Source of the DNA: Haliclona indistincta
Lineage: Eukaryota; Porifera; Demospongiae; Haplosclerida; Chalinidae
Direction of reading: 5' to 3'
DNA: 64,000 nucleotides
Assembly: GCA_964017065.1 (NCBI GenBank)
Contig: OZ024785.1
Coordinates: 1,693,142-1,757,141 of the forward strand
A program made the position numbers and the translations under genes. Of this stretch, positions 12,478-26,000 are shown in pieces. Numbering within the stretch: the first letter of the stretch is position 1; every line of letters begins with the position of its first letter. A model generated the notes under the pieces. It did not search any database, was not told the DNA's origin, and saw nothing but the letters and a program-made list of their open reading frames with translations.

Positions 12478-13838
12478 TAGAGCCATGAAACAGTGTCTCT
12501 GATTTGTGAGTTAGCAAGATCATTGATATCTCGGTCAGGAATCATGGCCTGGTGCTTCTTTCCTAGATTCTGGCATCCAACACATAAAGCTAACTTTTTA
12601 CCCGAAGCCGTCTCTGAAATCTATTTGTTGCCTGGAATGGAGTAGCCAAGAAAAGTGTATTATTTTTCAGTCTAGCAGCGTGCATGAAATATTGCGCGAG
12701 ACAGCTACGGGTGATTTCATAGTCCTTTCTTAGTTCTTTGTGTCAGTATATACAAGATAAACTAAACTGTTATGCAAATAAAGTTATGAGCAAAATTTCC
12801 AAAAACAGTTCACTCTGACAAAGCTGCTTATCTAGCTTGTTGTTCAATAGAAGACTTTGTTTTAACTTTTGACTGTTTGTGTACTAACTGTTGAACCATT
12901 GAGAGAAAACCAGAGTTAAATGAAAGCACCAAAGGTGCAGATGCCTCGGTGGAACATTTGACATACACAGGATGACAGGAAACTGCAGCTGTTATACCTT
13001 CTGCACAGCAATCACAAAGCAATAGTTATGCAATCAGAAGCCAATCAGTGCTGACCACAATTCAACTGGGCGTGTCTACAATGTTCAGTACAGCCCATGC
13101 ATACTGAACACGAGCGAGATAGCTTCCGTAGCTTGCTTACACAATTTCTCTGGACCTGTGCTGCTATCCTGTAGTGAAATTCTAACCTATCAGCTTCTAG
13201 GTAGTCAACTGTGGATAGCTTTGCCTTCAAGTTGACAGCAACAGCCATGATCGATCGCGAATGAGCAAATTGCACCATAACTCACGAACTAAGCATCATA
13301 TAAAGTTTTCACATGTTTGAAAGCGAGATAATACCATGTTCTACTTGCATTGCTAGTTTCAGAGCTTAACTTTTAGTGCACGGTACAAAGCCGAACCAGC
13401 CGTGAGCATCAAACTTCTTAAAATTCAAATCCGAGCAAGTATCGATTTCTACCCGTGTTGCTTGTTTCAGCGAGCGACGACAAATCGTTGCGACAGACAG
13501 ACAGAATGACTGACTGACAACACGACTACTGTATGTCTCGTGGCTCCGGCCACACCGAGGCATATTTACTTGCCCGGTTTGGGTGGATTTTTTGCACATA
13601 ACAAAAATTTACACCTTCACTTCTGTCCCACCTTAACTGCTTTCTAGTTGTAGTTAATTTAATAGGGAGGTAGCATTACACTGCTATTGTTACAGTCCTT
13701 TTTATTTTAAATATTGTTTACTTACCTAAGTTCAAATCTTGTTTCCATACTTTTTTGATACATGTACCAGCCAATCTCTTGAATTTTTGTTAAAATGTTT
13801 TTATAACTTATTTTAATTTATTAACAAGAAGATTTATC
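12478..13838. other. intergenic stretch with possible exons
   Basis: Unique-looking DNA between a foldback element and the end of the Roco gene. It contains the candidate exons described at 12831-13248 and another ORF (13366-13599, minus) without a recognised domain. At 13660-13800 there is an inverted relative of the repeat at 9345-9530. Confidence 0.4.
12831..13248 (-). CDS. possible small gene: a first exon and a separate last exon, unrecognised
   Basis: On the minus strand, ATG at 13248 opens 36 codons (MAVAVNLKAKL...) ending at a plausible GTAAGC donor at 13140. Farther down, an ORF with a TGTGCAG acceptor near 13005 runs to TAA near 12830. The two do not join in phase directly, so either an exon is missing or they are unrelated. 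No domain is recognised. They lie on the same strand as the Death-domain gene at 3005-4658 and could be its 5' part, but nothing proves that. Confidence 0.25.
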
Positions 13839-14048
13839 TCACTTGTCAGCTAGTGTCTTCAGCTTGATTGCTCTGAGGGACTGAGCCAGCTCAACAGTAT
13901 CTCCACCACTGTTATAAAACTGTTCAATGAGGTCATCTGGTACAACGCCTGTAGCTGGCATCATCTCCAGCTCTTTAACAAGAGCTAATATATTAGTGAG
14001 AGACATGGCTGTAGTGAGAGACTCTGCAATTTGAAGCTGATTTTCGTC
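13839..14048 (-). CDS. last exon of the Roco gene
   Basis: The acceptor TTCTCTAG precedes GAC GAA AAT. The exon encodes 69 residues ([10 protein letters not shown]... to ...KTLADK) and stops with TGA at 13841-13839. It is in phase 0 with the AAG/GTATAG donor at 14107/14106 across a 58-nt intron. The predicted segment is helical, with no domain I can name. Confidence 0.75.
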   Translation of the reverse strand, partial: DENQLQIAESLTTAMSLTNILALVKELEMMPATGVVPDDLIEQFYNSGGDTVELAQSLRAIKLKTLADK

Positions 14049-17000
14049 CTAGAGAAGTACAATAATAACAGTGTTCCTGAATTAAATTGTCGTATTATAC
14101 CTATACCTTAGAGACTTGTTTACTATCCTTGTCAACAGGGCAGAGCCAATATCGTTGACTATGAGTAGGCTTGAAGCTGTGATCATTATGCTGACAGTGA
14201 AGATAATCGATCACAGTTTGCTCTTGACTAAATTCACAATACATATCTTGATGGTATCTGAAAGAAGCCATCTGAGCTGGATCAATGCACTGAGTGCAAC
14301 AGAAAGCAAGCTGAGGATTTGCTTCTGGCAACCATTCGGAGATTGAAGTAAAGGACCTTTGTAACAACATGAAGAAATTTCTGCATGACATTCGAAAAGA
14401 TATTTCTGATTGTTCTTTACGAAAAAATTGAATTTTTACTGTGCCTGTGTACTCAGTGATAATCAACCTGTCCACTTTCTCAAAACGCATGGTGATTTTA
14501 TTACACCAGATGCCAACACGAAAGAGAACTATGACACATTTTTCTCTAGATAGACAGGTTGCTAGTCGTACAAAGAAGCCAGGAGGAACGTAACCAGAAC
14601 TAAATACAATGTAGAGAGAAGATGCTCTTTTGACAAATGACTGTGGTGAATTAGAAGCGGACTGCACATCTACTGTACCAAGACTATTACTGTGCTTCAA
14701 CATCAGAGGAACAAAGTACTGCTTGCTGTTAGTTTCAGAAAAGTCAATCGCTTCTTTGATGTTAGCAGCCAGTTGGAACTTCTGTAACAAATTCAAGACT
14801 GCATCAGGAGTGACATTAGTGCCCTTTAAGAGCGGTCTAAGCACTTCAATGTAGAGTGGCTCAGTAAGAACACCATAGTCACTAAACAATGCATACATCT
14901 TCTTGGGCCTATTTTGATATTTCCACTTGCAAAAGAGTGTTCCAAACACATCAACCAGCCACTGGGGCTCTAGGATCACCACAGACTCAAGCCCATGCAC
15001 ATTAGGGTAGAACAACAGCACACCAAGCTCATGATAGAAATTGAGAGCACTGGGAACCTCATCTCTAGGAATAGAACATTTCCCAGCACATCTGTAAACT
15101 TCATCCAATTCCACGACTGGCTTTCCAACATAGGGCTGCAACACATTGCGGAATTCAACCCAACTGACTGGAGTATCTTTAGAAAGATTGTCTTGAACAA
15201 ATTCATAGATAGTCTCTCGAAGCTGGCCGATTCCTTTGTCTTCTCTCTCTCCCATTCCTGCAGTAGTATTGTCAACTACTACTCCTTCCAGTTCATCCAT
15301 AAGAATGTTGGAGTAATCTTTTTCCTTGACAACTGACAAAATCTTATCTAGGCACTTCCTTTTAGACTGATCTGGTCTAAGCTGGTCAGCATGAGTTCCA
15401 ACTAAGATTATCCTAGGATAAGATGGTAGTTGTGCTTCACCACCTCCACCAAACCGAGCATGAATTGAAGCCATCCACATCTGGAGGAGGCTCAAGGCAG
15501 AGATATCCAGTGTCTCTTTAATGTGACTATGTCCATCAATATTGACAATAACTTTACAAGGATCATCAAGTTCAAGAGAAGCATCAAAGACAAGTAGAAA
15601 TACTGTTCTGGAGCTAAGAAAAGCAGGAAGAACGCTGAGAAACACAGGTTGACCACCACAGTCCCAGATGTGAAGCAACACCTTATTTTTGGGAGAATCA
15701 GACTTAGATTCTACCATTTCTTCAATAACATTCTCTCTGTACTGTGCCAATGATTGATCACTACTTTCCTGACATGACATGGATTGAACTCTACGTACAA
15801 GAGAACAATGAACCAACTTATACTGCTAATGAGTAAGAAATGCATTCTATAGCTGAACAGTCAAGTTACCTTCTTATGCGGTGCACATTTGAGCTCTTTG
15901 CAGCTTGAGCAACTTCTTGCATCTTATCTTCAATTGAAAGTTCTGTCCAGTGACTATATCGACCCTCCCCTGTTTTTATCCAGAAGTACTTGACAGATCG
16001 AGTACTAGCCAGAATAGTTGAGTTAGCTCTGTCAGGTAGCTGCTGATTCATCAAGCCATGTATCAGACTAGTCTTTCCCGCTGCTCCCAAACCGATCAAC
16101 ATGATACGACCATAAGATACCTTCACACTTCCTCTCTTCAGTGCTTGAGAATACACCTCAGACACTCAAAAAAATTCAAAATGAGCAATCTTTTACCTAC
16201 ATACAACTCTTACTTTTCTAATGAAATAAATAGTTATTTAGTTACTTGATCCTTGAGCACAGCACAACATTAAACTCACCTGTCTGATATCATGCTAAGA
16301 CAAAAGAAAACGAATTAATTCACAAGCAGTTTTACAATTCACAATAGATGACACAACTCACCTCTTTAGGCTATAGTGACAAAAACAAGAAAGAAGAAAA
16401 AGTTATTCCAAGCAGATGTTGATAGAAATTACATGCACAAAATTAAAGACTATTTCAGTTGAACTTACCCACTGCATGATGTTGATCATAGAGTAGACAG
16501 AGAAGGAGAAAAGAGGTAATCAAACACCATAAGATGCACACAATAATTCAGTTTTACTCACTTTCTGATTTTGATGACAGAGTAGACAGAGAAGGAGAAA
16601 GAAAAAATTAAACACCGTAACATGCACACAATAATTCAGTTTTACTTACCCTCTGATGTTGATGATAGAGTAGACAGAGAAGGAGAAAAGAGATAATCAA
16701 ACATCGCAACATGCACATAATAATTGATATTACTCACCCTCTGATGTTGATGATGGAGTAGAAAGAGAATAAAAGAAATAGTCAAACACCATAACATGCA
16801 CACAATAATTCATATTACTCACCTCCTGATGTCGATGATAGAGTAGACAGAGAAGGAGAAAAGAAATAATTAAACACCATAACATGCACGCAATAATTCA
16901 TTTTTACTCACTGCCTGATTTTGATGATAGAGTAGACAGAGAAGAAAAGAAATAATTAAACATCATAACATGCACACAATAATTCATATTACTCACCATC

Positions 17001-20000
17001 TGATGTTGATGAAAGAGTAAACATAGAAGGAGAAAAGAGATAATCAAACATCGTCACATGCACACAATAATTCAGTTTTACTCACCGCCTGATGTTGAAT
17101 ATAAAGTAGACAGAGAAAGAGAAAAGAGATAATCAAACATCGTAACATGCACACAATAATTCATTATCATACTCACCCTCTGATGTTGATGATAGAGTAG
17201 ACAGAGAATAAAAGAAATAACGTAACATGCACACAATAATTCAGTTTTACTCACCGACTGATGTTGATGATAGAATAGACAGAGAAAGAGGAAAGCAATA
17301 ATCAAACACCGTAACATGCACACAATAATAATTACTCACCTCCTTATGTTGATGATAGAGCAGAAAGAGAGTGAGAAAATAAATAATCAAACATCGTGAC
17401 ATGCACACAATAATTCATATTACTCACCAGCTGATGTTGATGAAAGAGTAGACAGAGAAGGAGAAAAGAAATAATCAAACATTGTAACATGCACACAATA
17501 ATTCATATTACTCACCAGCTGATGTTGATGAATTAAAGAGTAGAAAGAGAAGGAGAAAAGAAATAATCAAACATTGTAACATGCACACAATAATTCAGTT
17601 TTACTCACCGCCTGATGTTGATGATAAAGTAGACAGAGAAGGAGAAAAGAGATAATCAAACACCAAACATGCACACAATAATTGATATTACTTACCCTCT
17701 GATGTTGATGATGGAGTAGACAGAGAAGGAGAAAAGAAATAATCAAACATAGTAACAAGCACACAATAATTCATATTATTCACCTTCTGATGTTGATGAT
17801 GGAGTAGACAGAAGAAGAAGAAGAAAAGAAATAATCAAACATCGTAACATGCACACAATAATTCATATTACTCACCAGCTGATACTGATGATAGAGTAGA
17901 CAGAGAAGGAGAAAAGAAATAATCAAACACCGTAATTTGTACACAATAATTCAGTTTTACTCACCTCCTGATGTTGATGATAGAGTAGACAAAGAAAGAG
18001 AAAAGAAATAATCAAATACCGTAATATGCACACAATAATTCATATTACTCACCTCCTGATGTCAATGATAGAGCAGACAGATAGGGAGAAAAGAAATAAT
18101 TAAACACCATCAAGGGCTCATCGAACCTTAGTGGCTAGAGGGCATGCAACTCTGAATGCCATAGTGTAGACGGCATAGTGCTGAGTGTTACTATAAATAG
18201 TTATCCGTATAATCACGTAAACTTAAGGTGGTACCAGTGTCTGGGTGTAAATTCTTGGTATACCAAAACAAAGAATTGTTGTGGTAAAACCAAACAAGCT
18301 AGAGACATTATTTCTTCGCTTGCTTAAAGTAGAAAGGTTTGTTTATAGCGTACAGAGCAAATCAGGATTTCAATGTTCTTAGTTTTTGCAAACTGTTCGT
18401 TGTTGAAAAGTGTAAATATGTACGTTTTCTAGTTTTTCTCACAGACAGAAACAGATACAGCAATTTCAGTTGCGCGATTGCTTGGAGTACGCTAAGAGCT
18501 AACTTTTCATCAGAGGCCGTCATCACGAACAGTTTTGTTTCCTTGCTCATGCATGTTTTAACTCAATACCGCCTAAGGCGGTATTGAGATTCTGCTGGAT
18601 TGGACTTGGATTCTGCTGAAACGACCTCCGATGAAAAGTTAGCCCAGTCTATTGACTCTTCACGATCCAAGAATGAAGCGTTAGGGATGAGCGCTGGCCC
18701 AGTTATGGAGGCTTGTAGCAAGCTGCTTTAACTAAAGTACACTTCACGTGCGCATTTTGGCGTGAAAACTTACCTTGGCTGACGTAGTCGACTGCGGGCA
18801 AGTGGAAAAACCGGATACAACAGGACACGAACGCGGACACGAATGCGAACTCGGAAACGAACTCAAATGTACGGAAGCCCAGAGCGGACATTCCACTTTC
18901 CATTTTCTACTTCCAGTTTCCACTTTCCATTTTGTAAAAAGCAGGGCAAAAACTGTAGAGCACACGCTGAAAGATGCATATTAATTTTAGCTTGAACCAG
19001 TAACCAGAGAGCGGTTGTAGCTCATTCCAGGCTTCCAGCGCGATGAGCACGCGGCTGGGATGTGTTCGCGAGCCTGAGCGAGCACACCCTTCATCTCACA
19101 AATAATGACATACAGCCGGGGTAGTCTGGGGACCACATTCGTGTGCTCTGACAAACATGCGGGTTATATTTGTAACTGAGATTCACACGTTAACTCTGAA
19201 GAATTATTTCAGTATTAAAGCCGGCGCATCTTGTGAACGCTGCATAAGTTATGATAAGTAGCAGGATCACTACAATCGTACATTATCTATATGCTACAAC
19301 TCTGTTGTGTGTGCCAAGATATACAGTCCATAACTGCACGCCGGCTTCATGCCAACAATGGTATGTCAGATTTAAAGTGTGCATCATGCATTGTAGTGAT
19401 CCATTCCTGCATGCTGTTTGTTACACATCCATTCAATTCCAAATTTTGCAAATTTCTTGCTGCTTCTTTATTTTTATGTAACATGAAATCTACAAACCGG
19501 CCTTAAACTTCGTTGTTTTACTGATAAAATTAATGTTCACATAGAGAGTGCTCGCTCAGGCTCACGAAGCACATGAGGAACAGGTGCTGGAAGCCTGGAA
19601 TGAGCAACCGGCTCACCCCGGTATAACGCGCTCTCTGGTTACTGGTTAAAGCTAAATATGCATCTTTCAACGTGTGCTCTATAGTTTTTGCCTTGCTTTT
19701 TACAAAATGGAAAGTGGAAACTGGAAGTAGAAAATGGAAAGTGGAATGTCCGCTCTGGGCTTCCGTACAAATGTGATCACGTGCTCAATGTAACAGGAAA
19801 CCGCGCCCATAATTACCATAATACTAAACCCAAGACCCTAAAACCTTCGCCTAATGGCGCCCAGTATGGACCTAACGGCGCCCAGTATTCGCCTAACAGC
19901 GCCCAGTATGGACCTGTCATGGCAATTTGTGTCCGGGTGATATTGGTCCGCCCGGACAAAAATCCACGAAAAATTTGGTCCGGCGGACCAAAATCTCTTA

Positions 20001-23000
20001 CAAAGTTATCCAGATATTTTGGTCCGGGCGGACCAAAATCAACGACCTGTTGTGTACTGTGCGACTCCATAAGCAGCAATGAAACTAGCAAGCGAAAGCG
20101 TCTTCAGACTTGTCGAGTGAGCCTGAGCGAGCAAGCGTTGATACAGTCTATGCAAGTCTTCAGCAAACAGCTTGTATTTTTATTACAACAGCTTGTACAA
20201 TGTACATGTACTCTATATATGCTACTACAATCCAATACAATTACTATAATGGTTCTGCTGCTTGCATGCTTCCATAGTTCTGCTGCTTGCATGCTATGGT
20301 TCTGCTGCTTGCATGATACTGTTTTCGTGATGCTTCCATATGGATCTATATACTGCACACATACGTGCTGTCATATGCATAATTGCATGCATGCTAGCAT
20401 ACATGCTACTGCACCGAGCTGCATCTGCACCTTTGGTGTTTTATTTTTACTCGTCACTATTACATTTAAAAAAATAATCAGTGTAGCAAGGATACCTAAA
20501 AATTAATAGCAAAAATGAATAGTACCTTAAGTTAGAAATTACAGATTTTCGTAGAATTACTCTTTTGAATGTCCACATGTAGATTGCAATGGAAGACGGA
20601 AAGAAGGAGGAGTCATAGGAATTAGAATTAGCAGTGGGCCTGGTCAGTAACTGACTAGAGATTCTAGGCAGCGATCTTGCATGGACGGACGCATCATGCA
20701 TAATTATAAGACCTTTTTTAAATCTTGAAATGAGTGATCAAATTTAGATACTGGCGTCTCTGAGCAAGAGAAGGCACTTGGCATGCACTGAGGAGATCGT
20801 CATAGTTGACCTTCCATTGTTTTATAGCAGGTTTGAGGGCAATTTTTTTGAACATTTTCTAGCTTGATAATAAGATTGATCTGATGAAGGTCTCACACAA
20901 CTGCCGCATACTCAAGGTGAGGTCGAACATGAGACAGATAGAGACTAATTAGAAAGTATTGCAACCATCATAATTGTAGAGTGATCTGTACAGGAAACCA
21001 ATTTGCTGCCTAGCTTTCATGCAAATATCGTCAATTTGCAAAGACTAACTCATGCAGAGACGAGGTTATCCAAACTCCCAGATATTTGTATGAATCAACT
21101 TGATCTAAGGGTGAGCTGGATATGGCAGAGTGGGGCTGAACGTTTTCTGGAGATGAGTCATGAATTTGGGAATTGAATTAAATAAAATTATCATCAGACC
21201 AGACACACAAGCGATCAACATCATTCTGAAGAGCAGCGAAGTCAGCATGAGAGTTAATTTGGCAGTAAAGCATCATATCATCCGCATCTTCAGTTCGTCA
21301 ATTTTGTAAGGACTGTGATGGCAGTGGTGAGCGAGGGCAGTTGAGAGGCGACCTTGTATTCCAACACGTGCGTAGCCCACCCATCGGTGACGAGTGTGTA
21401 GGGTCAGAATGCAGCTTTTTAAAAATGCTGTAATTGTCAGCCATTCGCACTAGGACCAAAATCTCCGAGTGTGCACTAATTAGAATTTCTCCCGGACCAA
21501 AATATCCGCCGGACCAAAATAACGGTGACAGACCTAACAGCGCCCAGTATGGGGATCAACCTAAATATTCGCCACCTCACGATCCTTAGTGTTAGAACGC
21601 CGGGAACGACGATCCTTAGTGTTAAAACGCCGGGAACGACGATCCTTAGTGTTAAAACGCCGGGAACGATGATCCTTAGTGTTAAATATCCCGTTAGCGA
21701 ATACTGGGCGCCGTTAGGCGAAGGTTTTTAGGGTCTTGGGATTAGTAGTATAGTAATTATGGGCGCGGTTTCCTGTTACATTGAGCACGTGATCACATTT
21801 GAGTTCGTGTCCGCGTTCGCGTCCTGTTGTATCCGGTTTTTCCACTTACCCGTCGACTGCCGGAGGAAACTACAACTCTCGGCGGCCATGGCGAGTGCAT
21901 TATCATTCCAGGAAATTGTGGTTTACACACCTTCAAGCACCTCCATAGCAACCAAGCAGACCACAGGAATGCAATAATAGATTTGCTGCTAATAGGCCTA
22001 GGCGTTCACTGGTACACTGTCAAAACTGTGTATACAGTGAACAATGACTACTGACAGATAAAACAACTCTTGTATGTTTACCTGTTGGCTCTGAATGCCA
22101 AGTCCAGCCTTTTCATAGCTTCTCTTGTAGACTCCTTGACCAAGAACATACAAAGCTAGCCATATTGCAAATGAACATGCAAATTGCATAATTGTTTCTA
22201 TTACTGACATAGAAACGGTGTTAGGGAGTTTTAGCTGTTGTATCTCTGCAACCAAAAGGACCTGCCTACTTGTATGCAACAATATTGTCTATATCATTAC
22301 CTTGAGCAACATACAAAAAAGGATCAAAATTCATGACATTGCCCTGAAGGACCGGTACCACCTTAACATGAACGGCCATTCGCAAAAGTGTGCAGGCGTG
22401 TCCTGACTTACTTCCGGTTACCACAGGGCGGCAGCGCGTATCAAGAGCGGCAGCTAGTGACTCAGTGCCAATGGATAAGCATATTAGCAGTTTACCTGGA
22501 TCTACTGCATCTAAAACACCTATGAGTACAACCATGGCTGCCACAGCTTTGCGCAAGAAGTACAGACGCTTGAGACAGCAGAGCCATTCTCCAGAACCGT
22601 TCTCTAGGTCGAGCTTCACCTTTGCTTCATGCGCGCTGTGCAGTATCGATGGCGACATCGACAGTACTGCAGTTTGCATACACTTTGAAAACTTATCAAG
22701 CGATAACCGAAGCGCCGCAATAGTGCCGCCGCAGTGCGCTATGGTCCACTATGTCGTATAAACCCTCGAGAACCAAAGCATACGATAGCGATCTTCGCTG
22801 GCGAATGATATACCAAGTCAACGCTTTAGACTACAGTGTTGGTCAAGTTAGTGTCAATCTCGAAGTTAGCCACTCGACTGTAAAGGGCGTGGCTATCACT
22901 GGCCGGCTCAGCGCTTAGCGCTTGGCACCCTGTCAAAGTGTATGCAAACTGCGGTACAGTGAGTACTCGCACGCTCTCAGCAGATCATGCTAGTACACGT

Positions 23001-26000
23001 GACCAACCGGAAACATTAACTTATCGATTCAATAGTTATAGATTCTATTTATAGTAACACTCAGCACTATGCCGTCTACATTAGTTGCATGCCATCTCGC
23101 CGCTTCGCGGCTCGATAAGCCCTTGACACCATAACATGCGCGCCGTCTATAATTCAGTTTTACTCACCGCCTGATGTTGATGATAGAGTAGACAAAGAAA
23201 GAGAAAAGAAATAATCAAATACCGTAACATGCACACAATAATTCATATTCCTCACCTCCTGATGTCGATGATAGAGTAGACAGAGAAGGAGAAAGAAATA
23301 ATCAAACATCGTAACATGCACACAATAATTCAATTTTACTTACCAGCTGATGTTGATGATAGAGTAGACAGAGAAGGAGAAAATTAATAATCAAACACCA
23401 TAACATGCACACAATAATTCAATTTTACTTACCAGCTGATGTTGATGATAGAGTAGACAGAGAAGGAGAAAATTAATAATCAAACACCATAACATGCACA
23501 CAATAATTCAATTTTACTTACCAGTTGATGTTTCTGATAGAGTAGATAGAGAAGGAGAAAAGAAGTAATTAAACACAGTAACATGCATACAATAATTCAT
23601 ATTACTCACCCTCTGATGTTGATGATAGAGTAGACAGAGAAGGAGAAAAGAAATAATCAAACACCGTAACTTGTACACAATAACTCTGTTTTACTCACTT
23701 CCTGATGTTGAGGATAGAGTAGACACATAAGGAGAAAATAAATAATCAAACACTGTAACATGTACACAATAATTCAGTTTTGCTCACCTCCTGATGTTGA
23801 TGAAAGAGTAGACAGAGAAGGAGGAAAGAATCGAACAAATACCATAACATGTACACAATAATTCAGTTTTACTCACCCTCTGATGTTGATGATAGAGTAG
23901 ACAGAAAAGGAGAAAAAAAATAATCAAACACCGTAACATGTACACAATAATTCAGTTTTACTCACATCCTAATGTTGATGATAGAGTAGACAGAGAAGGA
24001 GAAAATAATTGAACAAACACAGTAACAGGCACACAATAATTCAGTTTTACTCACCGACTGATGTTGATGATAGAGTAGACAGAGAAGGAGAAATTAAATA
24101 ATCAAACACCGTAACATGTACACAATAATTCAGTTTTACTCACATCCTAATGTTGATGATAGAGTAGACAGAAAAGGAGAAAATAAATAATCAAACATCG
24201 TAACATGCACACAATAATTCAGTTTTACTCACCCCCTGATGTTGATGATAGAGTAGACAGAGAAGGAGAAATTAAATAATCAAACATCGTAACATGCACA
24301 CAATAATTCAGTTTTACTCACCCCCTGATGTTGATGATAGAGTAGACAGAGAAGGAGAAAATAAATAATCAAACATCGTAACATGCACACAATAATTCAA
24401 TTTTACTTACCAGCTGATGTTGATGATAGAGTAGACAGAGAAGGAAAAAAGAAATAATCAAACACCGTAACATGCACACAATAATTCAGTTTTACTTACC
24501 AGCTGATGTTGATGATAGAGTAGACAGAGAAGGAGAAAAGAAATAATCAGACACCATAAGATGCTCACAATAATTCTTACTAGCTGATGTTGAAGATAGA
24601 GTAATAATCAAACACTGTAACATGTACACATTAATTCAGTTTTACTCACCTTCTGATGTTGATGATAGAGTAGACAGAGTAGGAGAAAAGAAATAATCAA
24701 ACACCATAAGATGCTCACAATAATTCAGTAATACTCACCAGCTGATGTTGATGATAGAGTAGACAAAAGAAAAAATCAAACACCATAGCATGCACACAAT
24801 AATTTAGTTTTACTCACCCCCTGATGTTGATGATAGAGTAGACAGAAATGGAGAAAAGAAATAATCAAACACTGTAACATGCACACATAATTAGGTTTTA
24901 CTCACCTTCTGATGTTGATGATAGAGTAGACAGAGAAGGAGAAAAAAATAATCAAACACCGTAACATGCACACAATAATTTAGTATTACTCACATACTGA
25001 TGTGGTTGATAGAGTAGACAGAGAAGGAGAAAAGAAATAATCAAACAACGTAACATGCACACAATAATTCAGTTTTACTTACCGCCTGATGTTGATGATA
25101 AAGTAGACAGAGAAAAAGAAAAGAAGTGATCAAACACCGTAACATGCACACAATACTTCAGTATTACTCACTTTCTGATGTTGATGATAGAGTATACAGA
25201 GAATGAGAAAAGAAATAATCAAATACTGTAACATGCGCACAATAGTTCAGTATTACTCACCGCCTGATGTTGATGTTAGAGTAGACAGAGAAGGAAAAAG
25301 ATATAATCAAACAACGTAACATGTTCACAAATTCAGTTTAACTCACCGTCTGATGTTGATGTTAGAGTAGACAGAGAAGGAGAAAGAAGTAATCAAACAC
25401 ACTAACTAGCCTCATACCCAGGCTTTCTGGTGGAAATTTTGATTATACGTGGGTGGTGAAGTACGGGGGTGGCGATTGAGAGCCTGGTATCCAGTGTTCG
25501 CACATGCGCAGAATATTCTTGGAATTCAAAGAATCCATTTTGCGTATTTTGCGTAAATTTTGCGTCATTTTGCGTAAATTTTAGCCACTACATTTCTGGT
25601 GCACTGTAGAGTTGTTTTACAGGTTCTTGACACCAGCAGAGGTCTAAATCATGCAGTTATAGCATAGCTACGAGTGTTTGACCAATCAGATTGCCCAGTT
25701 GCCGGGTTATATTTCTCATATGACCCGCGGGTTTTCATATGACCTGGCTACAAGTCATTGTGTTATTTTATGGAATTCATGATTGATAATAAAAATTATT
25801 ACTATTCATAATAACTGCTGTGTAAACAAAGTCGGAATACAACACAGAAAGCAGGTGAATGATGACTGCAGAGATTTGCTGATTTGTTTTAGGTACAGTT
25901 AACCTAGAGCTAGAAGTCTGCTGCTGCTGATGGTAGGAGCTACTAGGTGATGCAGAGTAGGTAGATAGTGCTGTAACAGAGCTGGATAGTGTCGAAGAGG

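Larger units (their letters stand above)
18111..23125. mobile_element. 5-kb TIR element inserted in an intron unit, 7-bp target duplication
   Basis: The left end CAAGGGCTCATCGA is matched by an inverted right end. Similarity continues for about 90 bp (GGCATGCAACT, GACGGCATAGTGCTGAGTG, TACTATAAATAG). ACACCAT flanks it on both sides (18104-18110 and 23126-23132). Removing it restores an array unit (...AAACACCAT/AACATGC...). It carries a nested MITE (18869-19767), LINE debris (20870-21310), short GGCGCCCAGTAT repeats (19850-19920, 21535-21725) and an intact-looking three-exon gene (21933-22658). No transposase was recognised, so it appears non-autonomous. Confidence 0.8.

Noticed and set aside
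14976..15336. ORFs on both strands overlapping the Roco exon
   Set aside because: Shadows of the long ROC-COR frame.
15819..15870. Splicing of the ROC exon to TTAG or CAG acceptors at about 15823-15828
   Set aside because: Both leave the phase-2 donor out of frame with COR. The acceptor at 15791-15792 restores the frame and has a better pyrimidine tract.
17078..17323. Short minus-strand ORFs through the array (also at 17567-17764 and 47114-47317)
   Set aside because: They read straight through intron copies as a Leu/Ser/Tyr-rich low-complexity peptide and are by-products of the repeat, not proteins.
16469..18110. CRISPR array
   Set aside because: The repeat and variable pattern is superficially similar, but the variable part is three bases, the repeat is about 85 bp with splice signals, and the setting is an intron-containing animal gene.
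19813..20506. 272-codon plus-strand ORF and its overlaps
   Set aside because: It crosses a MITE end and the GGCGCC repeats and has no recognised domain, so it is likely a chance frame.
21889..21977. Plus-strand ATG with a strong start context ([10 protein letters not shown]...)
   Set aside because: It is antisense to the last exon of the three-exon gene, only 29 codons long, and the spliced minus-strand model explains the region better.
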